This document shows, one piece after another, positions 1-8,652 of a DNA stretch of 54,825 nt. The DNA lies in the NCBI GenBank assembly GCA_000739515.1, contig DF820457.1, positions 214,065-268,889 of the forward strand, read 5' to 3'. Under the pieces are notes generated by a model, which did not search any database, was not told the DNA's origin, and saw nothing but the letters and a program-made list of their open reading frames with translations. How positions within the stretch are numbered: the first letter of the stretch is position 1; each line of letters begins with the position of its first letter. The position numbers and the translations under genes are program-made. Source of the DNA: Candidatus Moduliflexus flocculans (GTDB lineage: Bacteria; Moduliflexota; Moduliflexia; Moduliflexales; Moduliflexaceae).

Positions 1-2826
1 GCCGCCGAAACGTTCGCAAAACAAGATTGGCGCAAAACGGCGGAACTATACAAACAATTCATCGAGGTCGAAGAACTCGCCGCAGAGCCGCGCAAGGAAT
101 ATCTTTCGGACGCGGCGTATAATATCGGTTTTTGCTATTTTAAATTGGGAGAATTTGACCGGGCGCTTCCGGCATTCGAACACGCGCTGGATATCGAACG
201 CGCCCTCAAGCGCCCTGATAAAATGGTTTACCTGCTCGGGCTGATCGGGTCAATCTATCAAACAAAGGGGAATTATGACACTGCGTTGCAATGGTTCCAA
301 CAGGGCAATGCGGTCGCCCGTGAGTCGAAAAAAGACGCTTTAATCGTCTCTGCGCTGATTTTCGAAGGCTTGCTGTATCAGGAATGGAGTCGTTACGAAG
401 AGGCGATTGCCGCGTATGAAGAGGCGCTGCCGATTGCGATGCGCATGAAGGCGGACATCGCCTGGAAAGATGTGCTGATCGGGAGCGCGATGCTTCCCTT
501 TGGCGCATTTCTTGAGGTGATGGACATGCACGACACTTCAGACGCCGTTTATCAGAGTTCGTTTCAAACGCTTCAGCGCATCCCGGCGAACGCGCTGTTT
601 CAAAAACGGATCAGCGAGGGGTATCTCCGCAGCAGCATTGGCGCGGTGTATGCCGCCTGGGGCAAATACGACGAAGCAGTCGAGGCGAATACACTCGCCA
701 TCGCCTATTTTCAGCGCACCTCAGAAATCTGGGGCGTGGGAATGGGCTATCAGCAGCTTGGCAGCGTCTATCTCGCCTGGGGGCGTTACGATGACGCTCG
801 CGGCTATTTCGAACAGGCGATCTGGGCGTTTCGGCGGGCGAATGATCAACTATATGTCAGTTCCGCGTTTCATTCGCTTGGGGAAGCATATCAAAAAATG
901 GGACAGTTTGACAATGCCCTCGGCGCGTTGCAGCAGGCGTTACATATCGCGCAGACATCCGGACAGGAGAGCGATATGGCCGCCAGCCTGAACAAAATCG
1001 GCCAACTCTATCGCGAGCAGGGGCAATATGACGAGGCGCTGACAAGTATCGAACAGGCGCTCGAACTCGATAAAAAAGCCGGGCGCGAGGCTGCGATAGC
1101 GACCGATTTGCAGAACCTCGGCGAGGTGTATCGGCTGCGCGGCGAGCATGACAGGGCGATTGCCGCATTTGAAGACGCGCTGCAACGCAACCGCGATCTG
1201 AAACGACTGCCCGATATCGCGAATAACCTGACCAGCATCGGTAACATTGCGCATGGCGAACAACGCTATGCCGACGCGATTCCGTTTTTGGAAGAAGCGG
1301 TCACCATCAAGGAACAACTCCGCCAGACGGCCAGCAGCGACATCCGGCGCGACTACTTTGCCAGCCAGATTACGGCGTATTGCCTGCTGATTTCTTGTTA
1401 TATCAATATCAAAGATTTTCCGAATGCGTTTCGCATCATGGAACTCAGCCGCGCTAAAACGCTTGAAGAGCGGCTTTCTGGCGCAAAGTCCGTTGCGGCG
1501 GCGCAGTTGGCGGGCGTACAAGCGAATTTGCCTGAACAGACGGCGATCCTGATGTATGCCGAAACGGGGGAGCGGACGTTAGCGCGGCTGCTCATTACCA
1601 AAACAGCGGTGAGCGGCGTGGAAGATGACGTTGAATGCGCCTTATCTGCCGCGCTGGATGCGAATGCCAGCATTAACAACGTGGCTGGTGAAACAGCGGT
1701 TTCCGGCGAAAAGCGCGGATTGAACCTGGATGACGAGTCCACCGAAACCGCATCACCGGAAAAGCCTGAACCGATATATCGCGATCTCGAATCGGCAATT
1801 CGGGAATATCGCGGAATGTTGACCGGCTCGATAGACGAGCAGCAGGCGTTTGACCGATTATCGAACAGCATCTATCGGTTGTTATTTGATGGGTTCGACG
1901 TCGCGCTTCAGGGAAAAACCCGCTTGATGATTCTGCCGGACGGCATGTTGAATTTTCTGCCATTCGAAACGCTGCGAGACGATAAGGGGCGGTATCTGGT
2001 TGAATCGTTCCTGATGACGTATGCGCAGTCTGTCGGCGTGTCTGAGGCGTTAGCGCAGCGCCGATATAGGGAGGAACGCAAACCGTTGCTTGCGTTCGGC
2101 GGCGCGGTCTATGAGGCTGGAAGTTATCGCGAAGAGATGCGCGACGCGATCATCAATTTAACGTCGCTGCGCGCGCAGGTTGATGACGCCCTTCGGCGCG
2201 GCGCGTCGCTGCGTTCGCTCTACCGGCAGGCCGGACGCGGATCATGGATTAATCTGCCCGGCACGCTGACGGAAGTGAACGCGATTGCCAGCGTCACGCC
2301 TGACGCGGAACTTGTCACTGGCGCGGACGTGAATGAAACGAAGATTAAAGAACTCGCCGCCAGCACCACGCTGCAACAATACCGCGTTCTACATTTTGCG
2401 ACGCACGGCGACGCGAATCCTGAAATCCCTGAGCTTTCTGCGCTTGTGCTATCGCAGGCCGACGACGAAAAAAATGACGGCTACCTGAGCGCCGGAGAAA
2501 TTGTGCGTCTCAATTTCGCCGCCGATTTCGTCAATCTGTCCGCCTGCGAAACTGGCCTCGGCAAGCTTTATTCTGGCGAAGGCGTCGTAGGGCTGACGCA
2601 GGCATTTTTGCTGGCAGGCGCCAACGGGCTGTCGGTCTCGCTCTGGTCGGTCGCCGATGAATCTACCGCACAGTTCATGACCGCGCTGTATCAAATCGCA
2701 CATGAACGCGGCATTGGCTTCGCTGAAGCAAGCAGCGAAATCAAGCGGCGTTTTATTCGCGGCGATTTCGGCGCAGAGTGGACGCATCCGTATTTCTGGG
2801 CGCCGTTTGTCTATTATGGAAAATAA
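1..2826 (+). CDS. TPR-CHAT protein (5' truncated)
   Basis: The reading frame is open from base 1, so the gene begins before the window; the first internal start (TTG at 145) is not believable. Bases 1 to about 1500 encode tandem tetratricopeptide repeats (units such as 'GEFDRALPAFEHALDIE', 'GQYDEALTSIEQALELD'), a protein-interaction array. The C-terminal part from about base 1750 is a CHAT domain, a caspase-like peptidase fold. It contains 'FATHG' with the candidate catalytic His at 2404-2406 and 'LSACETG' with the candidate Cys at 2545-2547, and ends with the family's 'HPYFWAPFVYYG'. In the family, TPR-CHAT proteins are peptidases activated through the TPR region, some of them in defence or cell-death systems; the substrate here is unknown. 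A lipoprotein gene follows 185 bases downstream. Domain call is secure; role is inference. Confidence 0.93.
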   Translation, partial: AAETFAKQDWRKTAELYKQFIEVEELAAEPRKEYLSDAAYNIGFCYFKLGEFDRALPAFEHALDIERALKRPDKMVYLLGLIGSIYQTKGNYDTALQWFQQGNAVARESKKDALIVSALIFEGLLYQEWSRYEEAIAAYEEALPIAMRMKADIAWKDVLIGSAMLPFGAFLEVMDMHDTSDAVYQSSFQTLQRIPANALFQKRISEGYLRSSIGAVYAAWGKYDEAVEANTLAIAYFQRTSEIWGVGMGYQQLGSVYLAWGRYDDARGYFEQAIWAFRRANDQLYVSSAFHSLGEAYQKMGQFDNALGALQQALHIAQTSGQESDMAASLNKIGQLYREQGQYDEALTSIEQALELDKKAGREAAIATDLQNLGEVYRLRGEHDRAIAAFEDALQRNRDLKRLPDIANNLTSIGNIAHGEQRYADAIPFLEEAVTIKEQLRQTASSDIRRDYFASQITAYCLLISCYINIKDFPNAFRIMELSRAKTLEERLSGAKSVAAAQLAGVQANLPEQTAILMYAETGERTLARLLITKTAVSGVEDDVECALSAALDANASINNVAGETAVSGEKRGLNLDDESTETASPEKPEPIYRDLESAIREYRGMLTGSIDEQQAFDRLSNSIYRLLFDGFDVALQGKTRLMILPDGMLNFLPFETLRDDKGRYLVESFLMTYAQSVGVSEALAQRRYREERKPLLAFGGAVYEAGSYREEMRDAIINLTSLRAQVDDALRRGASLRSLYRQAGRGSWINLPGTLTEVNAIASVTPDAELVTGADVNETKIKELAASTTLQQYRVLHFATHGDANPEIPELSALVLSQADDEKNDGYLSAGEIVRLNFAADFVNLSACETGLGKLYSGEGVVGLTQAFLLAGANGLSVSLWSVADESTAQFMTALYQIAHERGIGFAEASSEIKRRFIRGDFGAEWTHPYFWAPFVYYGK

Positions 2827-2870
2827 TTGTAATAGGCATTATCGAAAATAAGAAATTTTTTCATGAAATT

Positions 2871-2893
2871 CCCTCCTGAAAGCGGCAGGAGGG
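2871..2893. terminator. Hairpin after the CHAT gene
   Basis: CCCTCCTG and CAGGAGGG form an 8-bp perfect stem with a 7-base loop, 45 bases after the CHAT stop codon. No T-run follows on the + strand, so it is only a possible terminator or 3'-end stabiliser. A second, weaker inverted pair (GCATTATCG / CGATAATGT, about 2835-2915) encloses it. Confidence 0.4.
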
Positions 2894-2924
2894 GGAAACG
2901 TTATTTGCGATAATGTCTAATTAT

Positions 2925-3003
2925 TTACCACGAAATACACGAACATATGGAAACTCTTCAATCATTGTACGAATTTCTTGATGTTTTTCGTGTATTTCGT
3001 GAT
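2925..3003. repeat. Palindromic repeat, 'CACGAAATACACGAA' family, copy 1
   Basis: TTACCACGAAATACACGAA at the left and TTCGTGTATTTCGTG at the right form inverted arms around about 45 bases. The same arms recur at 8541-8643, 24004-24071 and, diverged, 49791-49873. The right arm ends 9 bases before the lipoprotein start codon, which has no clear Shine-Dalgarno sequence. Confidence 0.75.
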
Positions 3004-3011
3004 CCAATTTT

Positions 3012-4556
3012 ATGCGAATACAACGATATATGACGCTTCTCTTTATCGGGTTGTCAGGCATGTTCTTTTTTGTTTCAGGCTGCGCCGGGCCGCTTGATAC
3101 GGCGATTAAAGAAGGCTTAAAAACCTCGTATATCGGAAAAACGTATATCGCGAAAACCTATTTGGGCAGTCGGTACGCGTTGCAATACTCGAATAATAAC
3201 CCGGCGATGCGAAGTCCGGTGGGCGTGTTTACGGACGCTTCCGGGCGTGTCTGGTATAAGAACGACGCCTCGTTTTTCGAAGCCGGACAGATGGGCGGAG
3301 AGGTCGAATTGCGCGTGTTGCAATACATTGACCGCGATCTCAATTACGACAGTTTCGCGCAAGGAATTCAAGCCGGGCAGCTTGTGACAATCGCCGGCAT
3401 TGAAGACAAAAGCGATCAGATTGTGCTGGAAACGCAGACATTAGCGAGCCATTCGGCGTCGAAAACATACGACGTTTCGGTGAATGGCGCGGAAGCGTTG
3501 CGAGCCAGCCGCATTCACTTGCTGCTTGGCAAAGAGCAGATGCAAGCGCTTGACCCGGCGAGCCTCGATCCGTTGTTAGCGCAACTGCTTGAGCCTGCGC
3601 CAATTCTGCTTTCAGAGCAGCAAAATACCGAGTACATTCTCGCCAATTACCGCGTCGTGCCGCTCGCGGATTTGGCGAAATTAACCTCCCGAACGACAGC
3701 GCAAGTCCGCGAGACGATGTATGCATTCCTTCTTTCCATGAGCAGCCTTCCCGTCGAAGCGCAACAACGCCTGACTGCTGCCTGCGTTGAGATGGGCGAA
3801 GAATTGGCCGAAAAGTATCTGATGCGGCTCGAAAATATCCGCATTTCCGACGAAAAAGGGCAGACGGTGTTACACATTGATATTGGCCTCCAGGATTTCG
3901 CGAATTTGACGTATGACTCCGTTGAATTGCGAGCCGGATTGCTCTTTTTTAATGGCGCGGTGAATGTGGCAGCGAAACTGGCCTTAGCTGTGTTTACTGG
4001 CAACCCGGCGTTCAACCTGCAAGACATTGAGCCGCATTTAGGAACAATTGTCGTCCGTTATTCCTATCTTTATTTCAACCAAGATGGAAAGCGCTCGATG
4101 GAATCTGCCAGCAGCGGCATACCGCTATCCGCCCTTTATGAGTATCTTCTGGACAATATTGATGCCCAGCAACTCGCCGCTGCTTCGCGCATTCTCGTGG
4201 ATAACAAGCCGGTCACGGTTAGCGCGTCGGACATAAAAGCCATCGAGGAAAAAGAGCCAAAATCATGGAAACGCGCGCAGGTTGTGGTTGAAAAAGGGTG
4301 GAAAGCCGAATATCAAACGAAAACTCAGGAAACCATCGTGACTGGCTCGGTGAAAAATATCGGTAATTGGATTGCGAAAAATATCCGCGTTTCCGCGGTG
4401 GGCAAACAGGGGAAAGAAGATGTGTCAAAACAGACGACGACGCTGTCGGGGTTGGTCAGACCCGGCGAATTGAAAAGTTTTACGCTGATTCTGAGCGCGA
4501 AAACGCCAATTGAACAGATTGACGTGAAGATACTCGATTTCGAGGAGGTCAAGTGA
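3012..4556 (+). CDS. Predicted lipoprotein, FxLYD-like C-terminus
   Basis: 514 residues. The N-terminus has a short basic region, a hydrophobic stretch and a lipobox-like 'VSGC' with Cys at residue 24, so it is probably exported and lipid-anchored. The first third ('GVFTDASGRVWYKNDASFF') is of no family I recognise. The last ~80 residues ('VTGSVKNIGNWIAKNIRVSA', then 'LVRPGELKSFTLIL') resemble FxLYD-type beta-sandwich domains. The start at 3012 gives a good signal peptide; ATG at 3030 is an alternative. It lies between the CHAT gene and a GNAT gene on the same strand, 4 bases before the latter, so the latter two are probably co-transcribed. Function unknown. Confidence 0.8.
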   Translation: MRIQRYMTLLFIGLSGMFFFVSGCAGPLDTAIKEGLKTSYIGKTYIAKTYLGSRYALQYSNNNPAMRSPVGVFTDASGRVWYKNDASFFEAGQMGGEVELRVLQYIDRDLNYDSFAQGIQAGQLVTIAGIEDKSDQIVLETQTLASHSASKTYDVSVNGAEALRASRIHLLLGKEQMQALDPASLDPLLAQLLEPAPILLSEQQNTEYILANYRVVPLADLAKLTSRTTAQVRETMYAFLLSMSSLPVEAQQRLTAACVEMGEELAEKYLMRLENIRISDEKGQTVLHIDIGLQDFANLTYDSVELRAGLLFFNGAVNVAAKLALAVFTGNPAFNLQDIEPHLGTIVVRYSYLYFNQDGKRSMESASSGIPLSALYEYLLDNIDAQQLAAASRILVDNKPVTVSASDIKAIEEKEPKSWKRAQVVVEKGWKAEYQTKTQETIVTGSVKNIGNWIAKNIRVSAVGKQGKEDVSKQTTTLSGLVRPGELKSFTLILSAKTPIEQIDVKILDFEEVK

Positions 4557-4560
4557 GAAG

Positions 4561-5073
4561 ATGCTAACGATTCGACGCGCTGAAGCGAATGAACTGCCAG
4601 TAGCGCTGAACTTGTTGAAAGATGCCGCGATCTGGCTGCGCGAACGGCAGATTGATTACTGGCAGGCGTGGCTTGATCCGCCGCCGCATTTTGTGGCGTG
4701 GATTCAGGATGGGTTTGATACGCATCAGTTTCATTTTGCCTGTCAGGGGCAAGATGTGGTCGGCTGCTTCCGCCTGCAATGGGAGGATGAATTATTCTGG
4801 GGTGCGCAAGCGCCTGTCGCTGGGTACGTGCATTCGTTCACAACCGCAAGAACATTACACGGAAAGCGGATTGGCGAGCGTATTTTGGCGCACGTCGAAG
4901 AGATGTGCCGGGCGCAGGAGAAACAATTCTTGCGGCTCGATTGCGGCAGCCATGTTGCCGGATTGCGCCGCTATTACGAAGCGTATGGATTTCAGCGCGT
5001 CGGTGAAACAATCGTGATGAATGACCGCCTTACGCTCTATCAAAAACCATTAGATCAACCTTCACAGATTTGA
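4561..5073 (+). CDS. GNAT family N-acetyltransferase
   Basis: 170 residues, the normal size of a single GNAT domain. The acetyl-CoA-binding motif A is visible as 'GKRIGERILAHVEEMCR', followed by 'LRLDCGS' and 'LRRYYEAYGFQRVGE', typical of motif B and the C-terminal strand. The family transfers an acetyl group from acetyl-CoA to an amine; the substrate cannot be read from sequence. The start is supported by GAGGAGG in the end of the preceding gene. Probably translated with the lipoprotein (4-base gap). Confidence 0.9.
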   Translation: MLTIRRAEANELPVALNLLKDAAIWLRERQIDYWQAWLDPPPHFVAWIQDGFDTHQFHFACQGQDVVGCFRLQWEDELFWGAQAPVAGYVHSFTTARTLHGKRIGERILAHVEEMCRAQEKQFLRLDCGSHVAGLRRYYEAYGFQRVGETIVMNDRLTLYQKPLDQPSQI

Positions 5074-5089
5074 AAAACCTGTGAAGGCT
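5060..5089. terminator. Hairpin repeat after GNAT gene
   Basis: CCTTCACAGaTTT and a matching AACCTGTGAAGG flank the stop of the GNAT gene. This is a divergent copy of the CTCACAGGTTTT palindrome seen at 42323, 46217 and 52016. It lies between convergent genes and may end transcription from both sides. Confidence 0.45.
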
Positions 5090-5139
5090 TTGTTCGTGAC
5101 ACAATAGGATACGAGTTATAACGTTGCAATGACAGAACT

Positions 5140-6270
5140 TTACAGCCTTGCGTATTCTACCTGAGCAGCAGCGAGATACTCCTCTTTCAGCGACGCAATC
5201 AACTCGCTTACGGAGATGATTTCTGTGACGCGGTACGCATTCGCGCCAGCGAACGCAAAACCGTCTTCCAATTTGCCGTGTCTGGCGTTGTCTAATGCGG
5301 CGGCGATGCAATAGGGCGCAGTGCGGGGATTGCACGGCTTGCAACAGTCGAACAGACACATCTCAAACATTTCCTCTCCCGCTTCAACGCCGCGCAGGAA
5401 CGAATTCCGAATTGCCCGCCCCGGCAAACCAATCGGGCTTTTGATAATTGTCAGGTCTTCGGGTCTAGCGTTGATATACATCTGTTTGAAGGCGTCATCT
5501 GCGTCGCATTCATGCGTGGCGACAAAGCGCGTTCCCATCTGCACGCCCGCCGCACCCATCTGTAAAAATTTATAAATATCCGCGCCAGTGTAAATCCCGC
5601 CAGCGGCGATTACTGGAATGGCCTTCCCGCTGCGATCTTCAAAGGGCTTGACCGCCTCGATTACTTGTGGAACTAAGCGTTCCAGCGCATACGCCGGGTC
5701 GTCAATCTGGTCACGTTCAAACCCAAGATGCCCGCCCGCGAGCGGCCCTTCGACCACGAACGCATCAGGTTGATAATGAAAGCCAGAGAGCCACTTTTTA
5801 CAGAGAATCGTGGCCGCCCGACCGGATGATACAATTGGCACGAGTTTGGTTTGACTGTCAGGTTCGAGAAATTTCGGCAGCGCTAACGGAAGTCCAGCAC
5901 CTGCAAAGATAATATCAATTTTTTCCGTAATAGCCGCCTGCGTTAATGCTTCAAAATCAGTCGTCGCGACCATCACATTTACCCCTAATACGCCATTTGT
6001 CTTGCTTCTGGCCAACCTGATTTCCCTGACTAACGCATTCACGTTCGCCTGCGTCGAATGTGTTTGAATGTCAGGTTCGTTGATGCCGATCATTGCGGTG
6101 GCGATGACCCCAATCCCGCCGAGATTCGCGACAGTTGCCGCTAAATTCGCCAACGAAATGCCCACCCCCATCCCTCCTTGAATAATCGGAACAGGGACGC
6201 TGAATTTTCCAATTTTTAGCGCAGGCCATTGCCCGCTGGAATGTTGTGCTACGTCAGATATTTGCATCAT
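5140..6270 (-). CDS. Nitronate monooxygenase-like flavin oxidoreductase
   Basis: 376 residues, close to the family norm. The N-terminus 'VPIIQGGMGVGISLANLAA' is the FMN-binding start of the nitronate monooxygenase / 2-nitropropane dioxygenase family. 'GPLAGGHLGFE' carries the active-site His region, and 'VIAAGGIYTGADIYKFLQMGAAGVQMGTRF' is the phosphate-binding loop of the TIM barrel. Members oxidise nitronates or act in fatty-acid enoyl reduction (FabK-like); the sequence does not separate these. The C-terminal third includes a Cys-rich piece 'CLFDCCKPCNPRTAPYC', which could bind a metal or cluster. Two ATGs (6270, 6267) are adjacent; neither has a strong Shine-Dalgarno. A sigma70-like promoter lies at 6401-6429. 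Confidence 0.88.
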   Translation of the reverse strand: MMQISDVAQHSSGQWPALKIGKFSVPVPIIQGGMGVGISLANLAATVANLGGIGVIATAMIGINEPDIQTHSTQANVNALVREIRLARSKTNGVLGVNVMVATTDFEALTQAAITEKIDIIFAGAGLPLALPKFLEPDSQTKLVPIVSSGRAATILCKKWLSGFHYQPDAFVVEGPLAGGHLGFERDQIDDPAYALERLVPQVIEAVKPFEDRSGKAIPVIAAGGIYTGADIYKFLQMGAAGVQMGTRFVATHECDADDAFKQMYINARPEDLTIIKSPIGLPGRAIRNSFLRGVEAGEEMFEMCLFDCCKPCNPRTAPYCIAAALDNARHGKLEDGFAFAGANAYRVTEIISVSELIASLKEEYLAAAQVEYARL

Positions 6271-6400
6271 AGAAGAATCCGAGACTCATAAGAATAGGCG
6301 CTGCCATGTTGATAACGTCTTATACACGTATGAGTCAAAAGGTAAATTTTCAAAAACGAACAACGGCCATAACTTATTGTTCTTATTCTTAAATTATCGT

Positions 6401-6429
6401 CTTATATTGTCACGGCAGTTTAAAGTCAA
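6401..6429 (-). promoter_or_regulatory. Sigma70-like promoter for the flavin oxidoreductase
   Basis: On the minus strand TTGACT (6424-6429), a 17-base spacer and TATAAG (6401-6406) match the consensus at 5/6 and 5/6. Transcription would begin near 6394, giving a leader of about 120 bases before the start codon at 6270. Confidence 0.7.
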
Positions 6430-6533
6430 TGCCATTGCCAATATAACAACCTCAATTGATGACGCCGCCTCACTCTTCGACTTCGCTCTGATGGTTAATT
6501 GTGAGCGGAGGCGGAATATGAGGAGATGACGTT

Positions 6534-6686
6534 ATGGAGGTTTGCTGTGTTGAAAATATACGGGATATGATAAAAGCCAGGAGAAAATGGACAGACAAAA
6601 AATTCGGAACCTGTCAGTGTTGTTCTTCTCTTTTTCGCGAGATTAACCTGTCAAAAGGCTTTCTATTCTGTTATCATAGACAATGA
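6534..6686 (+). CDS. Small Cys-rich protein, hypothetical
   Basis: A 50-codon ORF read directly from sequence. AGGAG lies 9 bases before the ATG. The product carries six Cys, including 'VCCVE', 'GTCQCCS' and 'FLFCYHR', an arrangement that could hold zinc. It is basic and not obviously membrane-bound. It is convergent with the CobW-type GTPase gene, which is interesting because that family handles metals, but no link is shown. I do not recognise a family; chance ORF remains possible. Confidence 0.33.
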   Translation: MEVCCVENIRDMIKARRKWTDKKFGTCQCCSSLFREINLSKGFLFCYHRQ

Positions 6687-6760
6687 CAAATATTTATTTC
6701 TACAAAAACTGTCAAGGCATAATTTTCCACACATCAGAAAAATTCAATATGATTCCCCTG

Positions 6761-7657
6761 TTAAAAGGCATGTTGGGAGAATTGTCGCTTTATCATTTCC
6801 CAATCCAATTTTTGGCCGATAACGATCAATTGGTTTGTCCTGGCGGGATGCCCGCTGGTCGGTATCATTTCCCATTGTTCATCTGTCGCCTCAAGATGGT
6901 AGATTTGACCGTCAAGCGATACAAACCCTTTCACTCGCAATGCCTTGGGCTGAAGCAATGCGCGGAATTGTTCCCAGGCAGATTGGGTGAAGTTGCCCTG
7001 ACCTTCCAAGGTCAGCGATGTCACAGGATCGGGGCGGCCTTCTCCCGGCAAGGCGTTTTCTGAGGATGATGGGCGGCGAATCACGTCAATCTCGTCTAAC
7101 GGCGCATCTGAAAAGGTGGTCAGATATATGCGCGCATTCGGAGCAATTTTCAGAATGGCATCTTTCACGTGTTGAATCTGTGTTTCAGCGACCAGATCGA
7201 TTTTATTCAAAAGAACCGCATCGGCATGTTTTACCTGCGAAATCGGAACATTCAGGAATTCTTTGACTTTTAAAAAATTCTGACAATCCACTAAGCAGAT
7301 GCAGGCGCGGAGTTCGATATGGCTACGAAGCGTCGGCAATGCCAGCATCTTTTCCATTTCAGAGGTGTCCGCCAATCCTGTCGCTTCAATAATCAGCAGG
7401 TCTGGGTGAATTGCCGTCGCAATTCGTTCGACCTCCGCAATAAAATCGGTGCGAACGCAGATGCAAAACAGGCTTCCTTTATTCAATTCAACCATCTCAT
7501 AATTGCCTTCGCGGAGCAATTGTCCATCAATGCCAATCTGTCCGAATTCGTTAATCAGAAGGACGGTGCGTCGGCTTTGATAATAGGCAATCAGGCGGTT
7601 AAGCAGCGTCGTTTTGCCTGCGCCTAAAAATCCGGTTAACAGCAGGGTTGGAATCAT
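6761..7657 (-). CDS. CobW/COG0523-type GTPase
   Basis: 298 residues. Walker A 'GFLGAGKTTLLNRL' (residues 9-22), 'NEFGQIGIDG' as switch, 'DLLIIEATGLAD' as Walker B and 'LLNKIDLV' as guanine-specificity motif show a G3E-class P-loop GTPase. C-terminal CobW domain follows. The usual metal motif GCxCC is replaced by 'GSLFCICVRTDF', keeping a C-x-C pair, so metal binding may differ from classical metallochaperones. Family members insert zinc, cobalt or nickel into client proteins. The start codon overlaps the end of lipA by 4 bases, so the two are translationally coupled; a role near lipoate or Fe-S metabolism is only suggested by context. Confidence 0.9.
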   Translation of the reverse strand: MIPTLLLTGFLGAGKTTLLNRLIAYYQSRRTVLLINEFGQIGIDGQLLREGNYEMVELNKGSLFCICVRTDFIAEVERIATAIHPDLLIIEATGLADTSEMEKMLALPTLRSHIELRACICLVDCQNFLKVKEFLNVPISQVKHADAVLLNKIDLVAETQIQHVKDAILKIAPNARIYLTTFSDAPLDEIDVIRRPSSSENALPGEGRPDPVTSLTLEGQGNFTQSAWEQFRALLQPKALRVKGFVSLDGQIYHLEATDEQWEMIPTSGHPARTNQLIVIGQKLDWEMIKRQFSQHAF

Positions 7658-8529
7658 TTTTCTGAGACTCCTTTTGTGAGGAACGATGGGATTTCGACCT
7701 GATCTGCATGATAGGAACTCCGCACCAATGGCCCGGCTTCGACATGCTGAAAGCCGAGTCGCTCTCCTTCGTCGCGCAATTGCTCAAATTCTTCCGGCGT
7801 CCAGTAGCGTTCTATCGGGATATGCTGCACCGTTGGCTGAAGATACTGACCGAGCGACAGTAGATCGCAGCCAACATTCCGCAAATCTTGCATGGCGGCG
7901 AGAATTTCGTCGAAGGTTTCCCCCATTCCTAACATGACACCGGATTTCGTCAATAAGCCCGCCTGTTTTGCTTGTTGCAACACCTTAAGCGAGCGCCAAT
8001 AGATCGCCTGCGGCCTGGCGGCAGCATATAACCGAGCGATGGTTTCGAGATTATGTCCGAAAATATCGGGGCGAGCGTCGAACACGAGTTGCAATGCAAT
8101 GGTGTCGCCCTGAAAATCGGGAACTAAGACTTCGATCCGGCAATCAGGATTGGCGGCGCGAACCTGATGAATTGTCTCCGCCCAGAGCGCCGCGCCGCCG
8201 TCAGAAAGGTCGTCGCGAGTGACGGAGGTGATGACGGCATGACGCAGCCCAAGCGCCCGGATCGCGTCAGCGACTCGCGCCGGTTCATCGTATGACGGCG
8301 GCTCAGGCTCACCTGGCGGCACGTCGCAAAACCGGCAATTGCGCGTGCAGATGCCGCCTAAAATCATGAAGGTTGCCGTGCCGCGTCCCCAGCATTCGCC
8401 GATATTCGGGCAGCTTGCGCCTTCGCAGACCGTATGCAGGCCACGCGAGCTTACAAGATTTCTCATGCGCGTCACCTCGTCATTTTGCGAGATTTTCACG
8501 CGAATCCAGGGAGGATGTTTTCGAGACAT
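7654..8529 (-). CDS. lipA: Lipoyl synthase
   Basis: 291 residues. LipA is a radical-SAM enzyme that adds two sulfur atoms to octanoyl groups on lipoate-dependent proteins. Both iron-sulfur signatures are present: C35-x4-C40-x5-C46 ('CEGASCPNIGEC'), the auxiliary sacrificial cluster, and C61-x3-C65-x2-C68 ('CTRNCRFC'), the radical-SAM cluster. The C-terminal 'VRSSYHADQ' supplies the conserved Ser ligand. 'MLGMGET' is also typical. First gene of a pair with the CobW-type GTPase (4-base overlap). The start lies just inside the end of a palindromic repeat and has no clear Shine-Dalgarno. Confidence 0.97.
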   Translation of the reverse strand: MSRKHPPWIRVKISQNDEVTRMRNLVSSRGLHTVCEGASCPNIGECWGRGTATFMILGGICTRNCRFCDVPPGEPEPPSYDEPARVADAIRALGLRHAVITSVTRDDLSDGGAALWAETIHQVRAANPDCRIEVLVPDFQGDTIALQLVFDARPDIFGHNLETIARLYAAARPQAIYWRSLKVLQQAKQAGLLTKSGVMLGMGETFDEILAAMQDLRNVGCDLLSLGQYLQPTVQHIPIERYWTPEEFEQLRDEGERLGFQHVEAGPLVRSSYHADQVEIPSFLTKGVSEK

Positions 8530-8540
8530 TGATGTTTTTC

Positions 8541-8643
8541 ACCACGAAATACGCGAACAGACAATTTCATAGTAAAAACTTCCGAGGTCTTCAAGACCTC
8601 GAAAAGTCTGATTTATTTTCGTGTATTTCGTGTGTTTTGTGGT
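8541..8643. repeat. 'CACGAAATACACGAA' repeat, copy 2, with nested hairpin
   Basis: ACCACGAAATACGCGAA (8541-8557) and the inverted TTCGTGTATTTCGTG... ending GTGGT (8618-8643) flank a second hairpin, GAGGTCTT-C-AAGACCTC (8584-8600). The inner hairpin looks like a separate unit inserted into the outer one. Confidence 0.75.
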
Positions 8644-8652
8644 AATTTTTAA

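Noticed and set aside
5096..5135. Possible further copy of the IS481-like end (TTATAACGTTGCAATGACAG)
   Set aside because: Only short, interrupted similarity to the IS right end; no partner end or target duplication.
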